Translations under genes and position numbers: made by a program
Part shown: piece by piece, positions 13,107 to 19,951 of the stretch
How the letters are laid out: the number at the start of each line of letters is the position of its first letter
Numbering within the stretch: position 1 is the first letter of the stretch
The notes under the pieces: generated by a model
Databases searched by the model: none
What the model saw: the letters and a program-made list of their open reading frames with translations, nothing else
What the model was told of the DNA's origin: nothing
Origin: a virus
IMG/VR virus record: IMGVR_UViG_3300022752_000082
Coordinates: 1 to 57,128 of that record
Direction: 5' to 3' (one strand)
DNA length: 57,128 nucleotides

Positions 13107-13697
13107 TCACACCGGGCGGTGCTGCGTGAAGTAGCTAAACGGTTGGCCCGTCCCGGAGTCGAGGCGTGCCGCGACGTGCAGAGCCTTCTTGGCTGCTTCG
13201 CGCGCTTGCTCGATGTCGTCGGTCCCGTCAGGCAGCATGGCGTGTAGCGCGCCGACAGCAAAGTCTCCTCCCGAGCCGAGCCCGTATAGCCCGGTCGAGT
13301 CCCGTGCCCATGAGTAGTCTTGCCCGATGGTGTAGGCAGCGCCGTTGACGACGACCAAGATCTCCGAGCCGGCCTCGGCCGAGCCCGTCTCCGAGTTGCG
13401 TACCTCGCCGTACCCGTTCTTCTCGAAGCACGACCGCAGTGCCGGAACGAAGTCGCGCGTGATGAACCGATCGAGCTTTGCCTCGACGTATGACTGCGCG
13501 TCCGGCGGAGTGAATGCGTACGCGAGTAGGTTGATCGCCCGCACATCGCCGGCGGCGCCGAGCAGGTACTTGCGATTCCTTGTGACCTTGCTTCCTGCCT
13601 TCGCGAGCGTGTAGGTACGTCCGTACTCCTCGGTGACGCGCGAGTCGGCGCCGACCACGACCCACCGCGGGCCTTGGATAGCGACAAGCGTCGTCAT
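13107..13697 (-). CDS. HslV/proteasome beta-like Ntn-hydrolase
   Basis: 196 aa, close to HslV length. After Met removal the N-terminus is TTLVAIQG, matching the Thr1 nucleophile and first strand of T1-family peptidases. 'VVVGADSRVT' places Asp at position 17 as in HslV and proteasome beta subunits; 'AGSKVTR' supplies the Lys33 equivalent after a short insertion; 'YGLGSGGDFAVGALHAM' matches the HslV 'GSGG' loop carrying the conserved Ser. No HslU is seen, but a MoxR-type ATPase is 9 kb upstream. It overlaps the HTH gene by ATGA. It could be an active self-compartmentalising protease or a degenerate structural relative. Confidence 0.75.
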   Translation of the reverse strand: MTTLVAIQGPRWVVVGADSRVTEEYGRTYTLAKAGSKVTRNRKYLLGAAGDVRAINLLAYAFTPPDAQSYVEAKLDRFITRDFVPALRSCFEKNGYGEVRNSETGSAEAGSEILVVVNGAAYTIGQDYSWARDSTGLYGLGSGGDFAVGALHAMLPDGTDDIEQAREAAKKALHVAARLDSGTGQPFSYFTQHRPV

Positions 13698-13909
13698 TCG
13701 TCTGCCGGCAGTGGGTTCTCGATGAGCATCACCTTGACCGCGTTCTGGATCTTTGCGATGTCGGAGTTCTTCGACTGGAGCGGGTTGTCACAGAACTTCT
13801 TGACCTGTGACTTCTTCACTCCGGACTTCTCTGCTACCTTGTCGATGCCGAGCTTTCGGACGGTGCCGGTGAGGTCGAGCATCTTGTCTGATACCTGCGC
13901 TGTTGCCAT
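13694..13909 (-). CDS. Small HTH DNA-binding protein
   Basis: 71 aa. 'TVRKLGIDKVAEKSGVKKSQVKKFCDN' is a lambda-repressor-like HTH, followed by a helix. Translationally coupled to the peptidase gene (ATGA), so it may regulate that operon. Leader without hairpin; GAAGGGAC site. Confidence 0.7.
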   Translation of the reverse strand: MATAQVSDKMLDLTGTVRKLGIDKVAEKSGVKKSQVKKFCDNPLQSKNSDIAKIQNAVKVMLIENPLPADE

Positions 13910-13940
13910 GTAAGTTGTCCCTTCGGTTGAGGTTGTTGAG

Positions 13941-13961
13941 TCTATTATAACACTTTTAGAA
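13941..13961 (-). promoter_or_regulatory. Cassette promoter for the HTH-peptidase operon
   Basis: Exact consensus TATAATAGACTC. Confidence 0.82.
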
Positions 13962-14048
13962 TCGGGCGCAATGCGAAGCACCGGCACCGGCCCCGCCTCT
14001 CTGGGCATGGGTTGTCGGTGCCGGCGCCACTCGCATGGCAGTGCGACC

Positions 14049-14249
14049 TTACTTCTTCTGCTCCATCACGACGACTCCGGTCGTGCTGTGCCTCTTTGAG
14101 CCGCAGGTCGGCGGGTACTTCGCCTTGAAGTGCAGGACTATTCCCTGCCCACACTTGGGGCACTCCCACTTCACGCTGACCTTGGGCTTCTTTTCTTTGA
14201 CGGCCTCGGTCGACTCTTCAGTCGTCTCCGGCTCGGTTTCTTCTGCCAT
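14049..14249 (-). CDS. Zinc-ribbon protein
   Basis: 66 aa. Acidic Glu/Thr-rich first half, then 'KWECPKCGQGIVLHF' and 'PPTCGSKRH', a Cys4-like or Cys3His ribbon. Strong AGGAGGT ribosome site, unlike the usual GAAAGGAC. Confidence 0.68.
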   Translation of the reverse strand: MAEETEPETTEESTEAVKEKKPKVSVKWECPKCGQGIVLHFKAKYPPTCGSKRHSTTGVVVMEQKK

Positions 14250-14278
14250 GCTGAACCTCCTAGGTTGTTGGTGTTGAT

Positions 14279-14299
14279 TCTATTATAACACTTTTAGAA
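14279..14299 (-). promoter_or_regulatory. Cassette promoter for 14049-14249
   Basis: Exact consensus TATAATAGAATC, no leader hairpin. Confidence 0.82.
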
Positions 14300-14313
14300 A
14301 CAACACCGAGTAG

Positions 14314-14418
14314 TCACTGTCGCTTTCGACTACTGTACTTCATTCCCAGGATGAGAAAGGTGACCACCGCCCAGGTAATCGCGGCGGCTGTGTTTGTGAT
14401 GTCGACCTCGAACCGCAT
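14314..14418 (-). CDS. Single-pass small membrane protein
   Basis: 34 aa (MRFEVDITNTAAAITWAVVT...) with one TM segment and a basic tail 'MKYSSRKRQ'. ATG is one base after the TGA of the upstream gene. Too short to classify. Confidence 0.5.
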   Translation of the reverse strand: MRFEVDITNTAAAITWAVVTFLILGMKYSSRKRQ

Positions 14419-14419
14419 G

Positions 14420-14686
14420 TCACTTGCCTCCCTGCTTCTCGAGCATCGCGGTGAGGCCGCTCATGAGACTCGACATTCCACTCGAGACTTCACGCTCGGT
14501 GATGATGTGGTCGAACGCATCGGACAACCCGACGAGGATGTCGAAGTGGTCGTTGTTCTCTTCAGTGCGCTCGTCCGGCGGGATCTCGAGCAACATCGCC
14601 TGGTACAGCGTGACCGCACACTGCACGGCCTCGAGCGCCTCGATCGGCATCTCGAACTTGATTGAGTGGTTGTCGTTGTTTGTCAT
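14420..14686 (-). CDS. Hypothetical acidic helical protein
   Basis: 88 aa. Helices 'IEALEAVQCAVTLYQAML' and 'ILVGLSDAFDHIITE'. Not recognised. AAGGAGTCATATG start; a TATAGT -10 lies at about 14716, so it may have a non-cassette promoter. Confidence 0.62.
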   Translation of the reverse strand: MTNNDNHSIKFEMPIEALEAVQCAVTLYQAMLLEIPPDERTEENNDHFDILVGLSDAFDHIITEREVSSGMSSLMSGLTAMLEKQGGK

Positions 14687-14747
14687 ATGACTCCTTGTTG
14701 TCGTTGTTGGTAACTATACCGCGTCGCTTAGCGAATCCCGGGATGAC

Positions 14748-14945
14748 CTAGAGGTACCCTTCCACGGCTAGGTACCTCTCGAGGTCTGCGTACATCTCGC
14801 TCGTGATGCCGATGTCGTGCTTCGCGCCATCGAGCATACGCGAGACCGCGTCATACACGTCGTCTGGGTAGCGTTCCTCGGCCTCACGGACGATTGACTT
14901 CGCGAGTCTGTGCATCTGCTTGCGCTGTGCTGCTGCTGTCTTCAT
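14748..14945 (-). CDS. Hypothetical helical protein
   Basis: 65 aa; basic start (MKTAAAQRKQMHRLAKS), then acidic helices 'EAEERYPDDVYDAVSRML' and 'SEMYADLERYLAVEGYL'. The stop-start gap to WhiB is one base (TGA-C-ATG), so it is the last gene of the WhiB operon. Confidence 0.62.
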   Translation of the reverse strand: MKTAAAQRKQMHRLAKSIVREAEERYPDDVYDAVSRMLDGAKHDIGITSEMYADLERYLAVEGYL

Positions 14946-14946
14946 G

Positions 14947-15195
14947 TCACCTCAGCACGATGGACTCGACCTTGAGTCGCCCGCGACGGATGAGCCTGCG
15001 CTGGTTGGCCGTGAGGCCGCCCCACACGCCGTACTCGTCCTCACGCGGTATCGCGAAGGCCCGGCACTCCTCGAGCACCGGGCACGAGGCGCAGATCTTT
15101 CGCGCTTTCGCGACGTTACTCTTCTTCAAGTCATCAAAGAAGAGTTCACCGTGACCGACACACGCGGCCCTTGACATCCAGCGGAGGTTCGTCAT
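14947..15195 (-). CDS. whiB: WhiB-family iron-sulfur transcription regulator
   Basis: 82 aa, typical length. Four Cys at 12, 35, 38 and 44 (C...CxxCxxxxxC) bind a 4Fe-4S cluster, followed by the signature GVWGG (56-60) and a basic tail 'TANQRRLIRRGRLK'. WhiB proteins bind the sigma-A region 4 and are limited to Actinobacteria and their phages; phage copies such as mycobacteriophage TM4 WhiBTM4 can repress host genes. Overlaps 15192-15581 by ATGA. Confidence 0.92.
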   Translation of the reverse strand: MTNLRWMSRAACVGHGELFFDDLKKSNVAKARKICASCPVLEECRAFAIPREDEYGVWGGLTANQRRLIRRGRLKVESIVLR

Positions 15196-15581
15196 GCGTT
15201 CACCGCCGGGACAATCGAAGAGGTAAAGAAGTACATCTTGTCCTCCACCAGGTTGAGCGCAGCGATTGGATACTTGCGGCGGCTTGACGCGATGCCGGCA
15301 AAGGCATACTCTGTCCCGCGGCTCGTAAACTTCTTGCCGAGTAGGTCAGGCTTGAGGCCGTATGACGCAGCAAAGCGCTTGTAGTCAACCGCGTACTCTG
15401 ACGCCATGTTGACTCCGTTCTCGCCACGTGCCACGGCATTCGCCTCAACCTTGAGTGAGTAGATGTCGCCGTAGCCTGCTCGAGACTTTGACAACTCGAG
15501 TCCATGCTTGGCGAGTACAGCCTTCGCGGCCGCGAGAATCTCTTCCGTGATGCTGTCGCACAGCGCCCTTGAGACTGTCAT
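15192..15581 (-). CDS. Hypothetical protein
   Basis: 129 aa, not recognised. 'ILAAAKAVLAKHGLELSKSR' helix, strand 'DIYSLKVEANAVARG', then 'ASEYAVDYKRFAASYGLKPDLLGKKFTSRGTEYAFAGI' resembling a phage/plasmid DUF with an R-G-x-x-Y loop and a closing strand 'NLVEDKMYFFTSSIV'. Operon partner of WhiB with 4-base overlaps on both sides. Confidence 0.65.
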   Translation of the reverse strand: MTVSRALCDSITEEILAAAKAVLAKHGLELSKSRAGYGDIYSLKVEANAVARGENGVNMASEYAVDYKRFAASYGLKPDLLGKKFTSRGTEYAFAGIASSRRKYPIAALNLVEDKMYFFTSSIVPAVNA

Positions 15582-15793
15582 TGGTCGTCATCCTCCTCGG
15601 AGTAGTCTTCCAGGTCTGGGCTCATCTCAGTCGCCTGGTGGATGAGCGCAGTCCACATGTCGAGGCACTCGCGGACCTCCGCCTTGGTGCGGCAGTCGAA
15701 CGTGATGCTGGTGCTGTAGTCGCCGGCATCAAAGAGGACGGTGACCTCTTTGTTGTCAACGGCCACATTGACCGGTGTACCGATGGTTGTCAT
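15578..15793 (-). CDS. Hypothetical acidic protein
   Basis: 71 aa; strand-rich first half, highly acidic tail 'DLEDYSEEDDDQ'. First gene of the four-gene WhiB operon. Ribosome site GGAGAGGAA. Confidence 0.62.
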   Translation of the reverse strand: MTTIGTPVNVAVDNKEVTVLFDAGDYSTSITFDCRTKAEVRECLDMWTALIHQATEMSPDLEDYSEEDDDQ

Positions 15794-15832
15794 TTCGTAT
15801 TCCTCTCCGGGCTGGTGCCCTTGGTTGATAGT

Positions 15833-15853
15833 TCTATTATAACACTTTTAGAA
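15833..15853 (-). promoter_or_regulatory. Cassette promoter for the WhiB operon
   Basis: Exact consensus; leader hairpin GGGC-ACCA-GCCC. Confidence 0.82.
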
Positions 15854-15910
15854 ACAGCGGCTGCGGCGAGACCCGGGCAACCGAACCCGGGCCCCGCCTG
15901 ACCAACCGAC

Positions 15911-16306
15911 CTACGCGGTGATGAAGTACTCGCCGTACTCAAGCGCGTCCGCGAGAGCGATGAAGGTGTCGAAGTCGAACGGCTCGCCGATCGGCACGCC
16001 GATGTCGTTGACAATGACAACCTGCTTGCGCTCCCAGTCGACGACCGCAGACTGAACCCAGTCGAGCATGATGCCGCAGGTCTCGCCGACCTCGATACCG
16101 TACCCGGTCTCTGACGCCCACTGGTCTCCGATGATGCGCGAGATGCAGATGCGTGTCGCGTAGTCGGGCTGGTCCCAGCGCGGGCGAGCCTTTGAGATTG
16201 CCTCGGCCAGGTCCTTGAACTGGCTCGAGCCGCCCCAGTGCGAGTAGAGCCACAGGGTCGGGCCTTCCTTGGTGTTCTTGAAACCGAACGCTGCTCGGTC
16301 TCCCAT
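15911..16306 (-). CDS. Hypothetical protein
   Basis: 131 aa. 'TLWLYSHWGGSSQFKDLAEAISKA' and 'YATRICISRIIGDQW' match a small phage domain of strands around 'HWGG', with the later 'EVGETCGIMLDWVQSAVVDWERKQVVIV' half. Function unknown. Single-gene cassette with the GGGC-GCAA-GCCC leader hairpin. Confidence 0.68.
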   Translation of the reverse strand: MGDRAAFGFKNTKEGPTLWLYSHWGGSSQFKDLAEAISKARPRWDQPDYATRICISRIIGDQWASETGYGIEVGETCGIMLDWVQSAVVDWERKQVVIVNDIGVPIGEPFDFDTFIALADALEYGEYFITA

Positions 16307-16347
16307 TGTTGTGTCCTTTCGTCGTGGGCTTGCGCCCGGTTGATGAT

Positions 16348-16368
16348 TCTATTATAACGCTTTTAGAA
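16348..16368 (-). promoter_or_regulatory. Cassette promoter for 15911-16306
   Basis: Box TTCTAAAAGCG, TATAATAGAATC; contains the TAA stop of 16363-16680. Confidence 0.82.
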
Positions 16369-16680
16369 ACGCACCGGCTGCGAGTCGCCGTCCTCGATGT
16401 AGCACAACGGGTCGAAGTACAGGCCTTCATTGAGCGGCGGCACGATGCTGCGCAGCGCCGTGTCGATGTGCGAGTCGCGGTACCCCTCGGTGCCGTCGTC
16501 ACGCCACTCGAACTCGGTGGCTACCTCCCAGAACAGGTCCCAGCGGTACCTCTTGTCGAGGTCAACGAACTCGTTCACCCGCGTGTAGTCGCCACCGCGG
16601 TACCGATCGCGGCGCTCCTCCGTGTCGAGAGGCGCAATCGCGAAGAGCAGCCTGTCGCGGTCGTGCGCTGAGACCTTCAC
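16363..16680 (-). CDS. Hypothetical acidic protein
   Basis: 105 aa from GTG. Highly charged ('HDRDRLLFAIAPLDTEERRDRYRGG', 'DLFWEVATEFEWRDDGTEGYRD'), ends 'PVRF' with TTC-TAA in the next promoter. The GTG overlaps the upstream TGA (TTGTGA). Not recognised. Confidence 0.63.
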   Translation of the reverse strand: MKVSAHDRDRLLFAIAPLDTEERRDRYRGGDYTRVNEFVDLDKRYRWDLFWEVATEFEWRDDGTEGYRDSHIDTALRSIVPPLNEGLYFDPLCYIEDGDSQPVRF

Positions 16681-16928
16681 AAGAGCCTCGCGTCTCTGCG
16701 TGCGCACCACTCGCGGCTGAAGACCTCGAACTCGAGACACTCGAGGTCGAAGATCTGCGCCTCCTTGTCCTGCCGGATGAAGTCGTCAATCCGCTTGTCG
16801 TCCCACGCCGTGATGTCGCAGGTGATGACCGCCGCGTCGACCTCGCCGGACGAGAGTTTGACGTCGTCATTCGCAACGCGGATGACCCAGTCACCGGTTG
16901 AGAGTGTGTAGTCGATGACGCGCTTCAC
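16677..16928 (-). CDS. Hypothetical protein
   Basis: 83 aa from GTG, overlapping the previous stop (GTGA). Strands 'DYTLSTGDWVIRVANDDVKL' and 'AVITCDITAWDDKRIDDFI'. Not recognised. Middle gene of a three-gene overlapping operon. Confidence 0.62.
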   Translation of the reverse strand: MKRVIDYTLSTGDWVIRVANDDVKLSSGEVDAAVITCDITAWDDKRIDDFIRQDKEAQIFDLECLEFEVFSREWCARRDARLL

Positions 16929-17326
16929 GCCAGCACCAGCCTTGGCGCCTTGCGCTCGTCGATGTGGCTGAGGTCCTTGAACTCGACCCAGGCGTCGAAC
17001 CTGCTCCAGGTCTTGCCGCCGATGCTGACCTGCTGCTTCGGGAGGATGAATCCCGGTGAGCACGGGCAAGAGCACCCTGCGTACTGTGACCACTGCAACT
17101 TGCCGAGGTCGAACACCTGGCCGAGTTGCGAAGACCAGATTGCGGTCTTGTAGATGTTGTACGGCCGGCGCGTGCGGTTGGCCAGGTTGTCGAGAATGGT
17201 CTCGTCCTCGACGTCGACGTACAGGCGCGGAGCCGCGTTGAACTCGCTGCTCTTCGTGTGTCGACCCCACTGGCGCTCGCGCAGTGAGACTTTTGCTCCG
17301 CCGAGGCGGAAGGTGTAGGTATCCAT
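16925..17326 (-). CDS. Cys-containing hypothetical protein
   Basis: 133 aa. 'FRLGGAKVSLRERQWGRHTKSS' start, central 'YAGCSCPCSPGF' triple-Cys loop, then 'WVEFKDLSHIDERKAPRLVLA'. The loop resembles a small metal site. A longer frame into the leader is rejected because GAAAGGAC precedes this ATG. Confidence 0.64.
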   Translation of the reverse strand: MDTYTFRLGGAKVSLRERQWGRHTKSSEFNAAPRLYVDVEDETILDNLANRTRRPYNIYKTAIWSSQLGQVFDLGKLQWSQYAGCSCPCSPGFILPKQQVSIGGKTWSRFDAWVEFKDLSHIDERKAPRLVLA

Positions 17327-17360
17327 TGCTTGGTTTGTCCTTTCGGTTGTGGTTGGTGAT

Positions 17361-17381
17361 TCCATTATAACACTTTTAGAA
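17361..17381 (-). promoter_or_regulatory. Cassette promoter for 16925-17326 operon
   Basis: Exact box, TATAATGGAATC, leader without clear hairpin. Confidence 0.82.
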
Positions 17382-17384
17382 ACT

Positions 17385-17413
17385 GCCGGCCCGGGGCGAA
17401 GCCCCGGGACCGG
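17385..17413 (-). terminator. GC hairpin
   Basis: CCCGGGGC-GAA-GCCCCGGG, extended by outer GCCGG/CCGGC pairing, after the stop at 17425. Confidence 0.6.
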
Positions 17414-17424
17414 CGTGACTTTGG

Positions 17425-17625
17425 TCAGCCTTCGCAGGGGCAGGCCCAGAAGCCGTGGGCGTTGGCCGCGGCCTCGGCTGCCTCGTAGGTATCGAACCCG
17501 GCGAAGTTCGGACCCATCAGGGTGACCTTGCGCTTGCGCCAGATGTGAATCGCGTAGTAGCGACCCTCTGCGGTGGTGTCGATGACCATCTTGTTGACGA
17601 CGGTGCGGCGGGTTGGTGCGGGCAT
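17425..17625 (-). CDS. Hypothetical small protein
   Basis: 66 aa. Strand-strand-helix layout: 'RYYAIHIWRKRKVTLMGPNF', then 'FDTYEAAEAAANAHGF', ending 'WACPCEG'. The same layout occurs in 17671-17850 ('FETLEEARAWAKGYG'), reminiscent of SPOR-like or label domains, but no firm family. Confidence 0.66.
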   Translation of the reverse strand: MPAPTRRTVVNKMVIDTTAEGRYYAIHIWRKRKVTLMGPNFAGFDTYEAAEAAANAHGFWACPCEG

Positions 17626-17666
17626 TGCGGTTGTCCTTTCGGTAGGTACCGGCGGCTGCCGGTGAT

Positions 17667-17687
17667 TCTATTATAACGCTTTTAGAA
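17667..17687 (-). promoter_or_regulatory. Cassette promoter for 17425-17625
   Basis: Box TTCTAAAAGCG with TTATAAT; holds the TTA-TAA stop of 17671-17850. Leader hairpin GCCGGC... present. Confidence 0.82.
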
Positions 17688-17850
17688 ACTCACCCAGCTC
17701 TCGGTCGGTGGCGTGCTGCACCTCTACGGCTGGCTTCGCCGCCGGCATCAAGGCGAGAATCGTGCCGTAGCCCTTGGCCCACGCTCGAGCCTCTTCAAGA
17801 GTCTCGAACGGGCCAAAGTGCACACCGCGCAGCTCAACGATGTACCTCAT
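17671..17850 (-). CDS. Hypothetical small protein
   Basis: 59 aa (MRYIVELRGVHFGPFETLEE...). Final codons CTA-AAA-GCG-TTA-TAA are promoter sequence, giving the ending 'FLKAL', much like 'LLKAL' at 10041-10205 and 'FLKTL' at 8837. ATGA overlap with the next gene. Confidence 0.62.
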   Translation of the reverse strand: MRYIVELRGVHFGPFETLEEARAWAKGYGTILALMPAAKPAVEVQHATDRELGEFLKAL

Positions 17851-18137
17851 CGAACTGCCCTCCACTGGCGCTTGCCGTAGACGAGCGCCGCGTCGTCGAA
17901 GTACCGAACCGAGGCGCGCCGTGCGAGCGCGCGGACGGCTTCCCACTTCGTGTCACAGGTCGTGAGCACGGTGCCCATGTCCGCCGGGTAGACCCAGAAG
18001 GCCGTGTCGAACGTGCGCGTGTCGCGCCGATCGACGACCGTACCCGCGATGATGGGGTCATCGTTCAGGTACTTGAGAAAGACGTCAAACGAGTCTTCAG
18101 TGCGCTTGCGCGTGGTGACTGTGACGATGAAACTCAT
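17847..18137 (-). CDS. Hypothetical protein
   Basis: 96 aa. 'MSFIVTVTTRKRTEDSFDVF' start, a strand 'TFDTAFWVYPADMGTVL' and a helix 'KWEAVRALARRASVRYF'. Not recognised. ATGA overlaps on both sides. Confidence 0.63.
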   Translation of the reverse strand: MSFIVTVTTRKRTEDSFDVFLKYLNDDPIIAGTVVDRRDTRTFDTAFWVYPADMGTVLTTCDTKWEAVRALARRASVRYFDDAALVYGKRQWRAVR

Positions 18138-18370
18138 ACCAGTGCCTCGACTTCTTCGATTGCGCGCTGGGCGAGACCGTCGATGTACTCGGCGACATTC
18201 CCGACCGCGCCCAAGATGTAGTACGGGCTTTGCTCGACGGGGTGTGTCTTGTAGTCGTACGGCGTCGCGAGGTTCTCCATGTAGACCTCCATCTTGGCGC
18301 ACTGAGTGCGGATCTGACGGAGCGCCCACTCGAGTCGCTCGACCTGCTGTAGTAGTTCTGTCTTCGTCAT
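18134..18370 (-). CDS. Coiled-coil hypothetical protein
   Basis: 78 aa. N-terminal leucine-rich helix ('TELLQQVERLEWALRQIRTQ') suggests dimerisation. First gene of a three-gene cassette; leader hairpin GGGC-GCAA-GCCC, the same as 15911-16306. Confidence 0.65.
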   Translation of the reverse strand: MTKTELLQQVERLEWALRQIRTQCAKMEVYMENLATPYDYKTHPVEQSPYYILGAVGNVAEYIDGLAQRAIEEVEALV

Positions 18371-18412
18371 TGCGTTGTCCCTTCGGTTGTGGGCTTGCGC
18401 CCGGTTGATGAT

Positions 18413-18433
18413 TCTATTATAACGCTTTTAGAA
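18413..18433 (-). promoter_or_regulatory. Cassette promoter for 18134-18370 operon
   Basis: Box TTCTAAAAGCG, TATAATAGAATC. Confidence 0.82.
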
Positions 18434-18437
18434 ACAC

Positions 18438-18470
18438 CCCGGGCCGGGGAGCGCCTGCTCCCCGGGCCCA
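18438..18470 (-). terminator. GC hairpin
   Basis: GCCCGGGGAGC and GCTCCCCGGCCCGG-type arms between the stop at 18481 and the promoter. Confidence 0.5.
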
Positions 18471-18480
18471 GGTCGATGGA

Positions 18481-18984
18481 TTAGTCGCCCGAGTCGACTC
18501 GGCTCCAGGCGCCGCACACCGAGCACTTGTACTCGTTGTAGCAGCGGCCCAGGTTGCGAGTCACCCACTTGTGGTTGCAGCCCACCTCGAGTTCGACGAA
18601 CTTGTGGTCGTCGCCGTACCAGTACGGCTCGCACAAGATGACGACGTTGAAGTTGTCGCCGCCGGACTGGCCGTGGTACGGTGGAGTGAAGAGCGTCGCC
18701 TTGACGCTTTCAAGACCGTAGGTGTGGCCAAGCACCTTGCGCATGTCGAGCGGGATGAGGTTGCCGGCCTCACCCAGGTACTCCCACCCGGTGTCGAACT
18801 CAGCGACTCGCTCCAAGATGTGGGCCAGGCGGTAGTGCCCTGGGACCACCTCGGCGCGCACCAAGTGCTTGCGCATCGCGTTGCCAAGGCCACCCCACTT
18901 CTCAGTGAGTTGCGCCATGTACTTCGCCCGGTTGTCGCGGGTGATCTCCCACGGCTGCTTCGGGCGCGTGACTGTGTCTGTCAT
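18481..18984 (-). CDS. Hypothetical protein with C-terminal zinc ribbon
   Basis: 167 aa. The middle 'TLFTPPYHGQSGGDNFNVVILCEPYWYGDD' is strand-rich; the end 'VGCNHKWVTRNLGRCYNEYKCSVCGAW' matches the short zinc-ribbon found in many phage proteins ('C.H.W......Y.C..CG'). Function unknown. Confidence 0.7.
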   Translation of the reverse strand: MTDTVTRPKQPWEITRDNRAKYMAQLTEKWGGLGNAMRKHLVRAEVVPGHYRLAHILERVAEFDTGWEYLGEAGNLIPLDMRKVLGHTYGLESVKATLFTPPYHGQSGGDNFNVVILCEPYWYGDDHKFVELEVGCNHKWVTRNLGRCYNEYKCSVCGAWSRVDSGD

Positions 18985-19022
18985 TGCGTTGTCCTTTCGT
19001 TGGGCCGGCGGATGCCGGCGAG

Positions 19023-19043
19023 TCCATTATAACTCTTTTAGAA
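19023..19043 (-). promoter_or_regulatory. Cassette promoter for 18481-18984
   Basis: Box TTCTAAAAGAG, TATAATGGACTC. Confidence 0.8.
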
Positions 19044-19086
19044 AGTCGCTAGGCCCGGGGCTACGCACCCGGGGCTCATAGTACGA

Positions 19087-19299
19087 CTAGGCGTGAACCG
19101 GCTCGTCGACGACGACCTCGGCGTCAGCGCCGGTGACTTCATCGATTCGATGAATCTCGACGCAGCCGTCTGTGTCGCCGAAGCGCACGAGTTCGTCGAG
19201 TCGCTTCGCGTACTCGGCCTCCGAGTTCGCCTCGAGCGTGTACGTGATTCTGGCCTCTGACGGCCACACGAGCACAACCTTGTGATACTTCTTTGGCAT
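19087..19299 (-). CDS. Hypothetical small protein
   Basis: 70 aa. 'KKYHKVVLVWPSEARITYTLEANSEAEYAKRLDELVRFGD' is beta-alpha, then a strand. Not recognised. Leader hairpin GTCGGC.../GCCGAC. Confidence 0.66.
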   Translation of the reverse strand: MPKKYHKVVLVWPSEARITYTLEANSEAEYAKRLDELVRFGDTDGCVEIHRIDEVTGADAEVVVDEPVHA

Positions 19300-19342
19300 C
19301 GCGTTGTCCTTTCGTTGAGTTAGGTCGGCTGCTGCCGACGAG

Positions 19343-19363
19343 TCTATTATAACACTTTTAGAA
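19343..19363 (-). promoter_or_regulatory. Cassette promoter for 19087-19299
   Basis: Exact consensus TATAATAGACTC. Confidence 0.82.
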
Positions 19364-19368
19364 ACGTG

Positions 19369-19403
19369 CCCGTCTGCATGGCGCGTGCCTTAGCGGGCCT
19401 GTG
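19369..19403 (-). repeat. CCCGTCTGCA-family repeat unit
   Basis: CCCGTCTGCATGG ... GGGCCTGTG, close to the 34-bp units at 13037. Here the 3' part overlaps the end of the ORF stopping at 19390. Confidence 0.75.
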
Positions 19404-19659
19404 TGTCGTCGACTCGGTAGCACTCAACGCACTCACCTCCGAGAGAGTCCTCCCACCAGTGAGGGTCGATGCCAGGCCAGTTTATCGACAAGATGAGTGG
19501 CTGGCCGCAGCTACGGCAAGGCCACACCGTCTGCACCGGCGTGCCCCCGGGCCAGGCGTGCCCGTCTGCACCGGCGTGCCCCCGGGCCAGGCGTGCCCGT
19601 CTGCGCTCAGCGCGCCTAGCGAGCCAGCGTGCCGCGACGAGCGTCGTGATGATGCTCAC
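19390..19659 (-). CDS. Zinc-ribbon ORF containing tandem DNA repeats
   Basis: 89 aa from GTG. 'CRSCGQPLIL...GGECVECYR' is a two-knuckle ribbon. The N-terminal third contains two 35-bp DNA repeats; since 35 is not a multiple of 3, the copies are read in different frames ('HAGADGHAWPGG' then 'TPVQTVWP'). The ribbon half looks real, the repeat-coded part looks like an insertion that happened to stay open. Starts 5 bases after the stop at 19664. Confidence 0.5.
   Translation of the reverse strand: MSIITTLVAARWLARRAERRRARLARGHAGADGHAWPGGTPVQTVWPCRSCGQPLILSINWPGIDPHWWEDSLGGECVECYRVDDTQAR
19526..19620 (-). repeat. Tandem 35-bp repeat x 2 plus partial third
   Basis: Units at 19526-19560 and 19561-19595 differ by one base; a third unit begins CCCGTCTGC at 19596 and diverges. 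They belong to the CCCGTCTGCA...GCC family. Confidence 0.85.
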
Positions 19660-19663
19660 CGCG

Positions 19664-19951
19664 TTAGTGATCGACGGTGAACGCGGCCAGCTCAGCCAAC
19701 TGAGTCCATGACAGCTCGTACTTGAATGTCACGCCTCCTTCGGTCAGGCCACGGAACCTGATGCCGTTGTTGAACACGTCAAGCTCGAGTTCTTCCTCGA
19801 CTGGGTCGTGCGTGTCGCTGATGAAGATGCGGACACGGTTGAACTGGTCGACGTCGAGCTCGCCGGCGAAGATGCCGACCACCGGGACTTCGTCAAAGTC
19901 GACCGTGCCGTCATCGTCTTGGTGCACGATGACATCCTTATTCGTTGTCAT
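19664..19951 (-). CDS. Hypothetical acidic protein
   Basis: 95 aa (MTTNKDVIVHQDDDGTVDFD...), strands 'VPVVGIFAGELDVDQFNRVRIFI' and 'ELDVFNNGIRFRGLTEGGVTFKYELSW'. Not recognised. The ATG overlaps the end of the upstream gene by 14 bases. Confidence 0.63.
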   Translation of the reverse strand: MTTNKDVIVHQDDDGTVDFDEVPVVGIFAGELDVDQFNRVRIFISDTHDPVEEELELDVFNNGIRFRGLTEGGVTFKYELSWTQLAELAAFTVDH

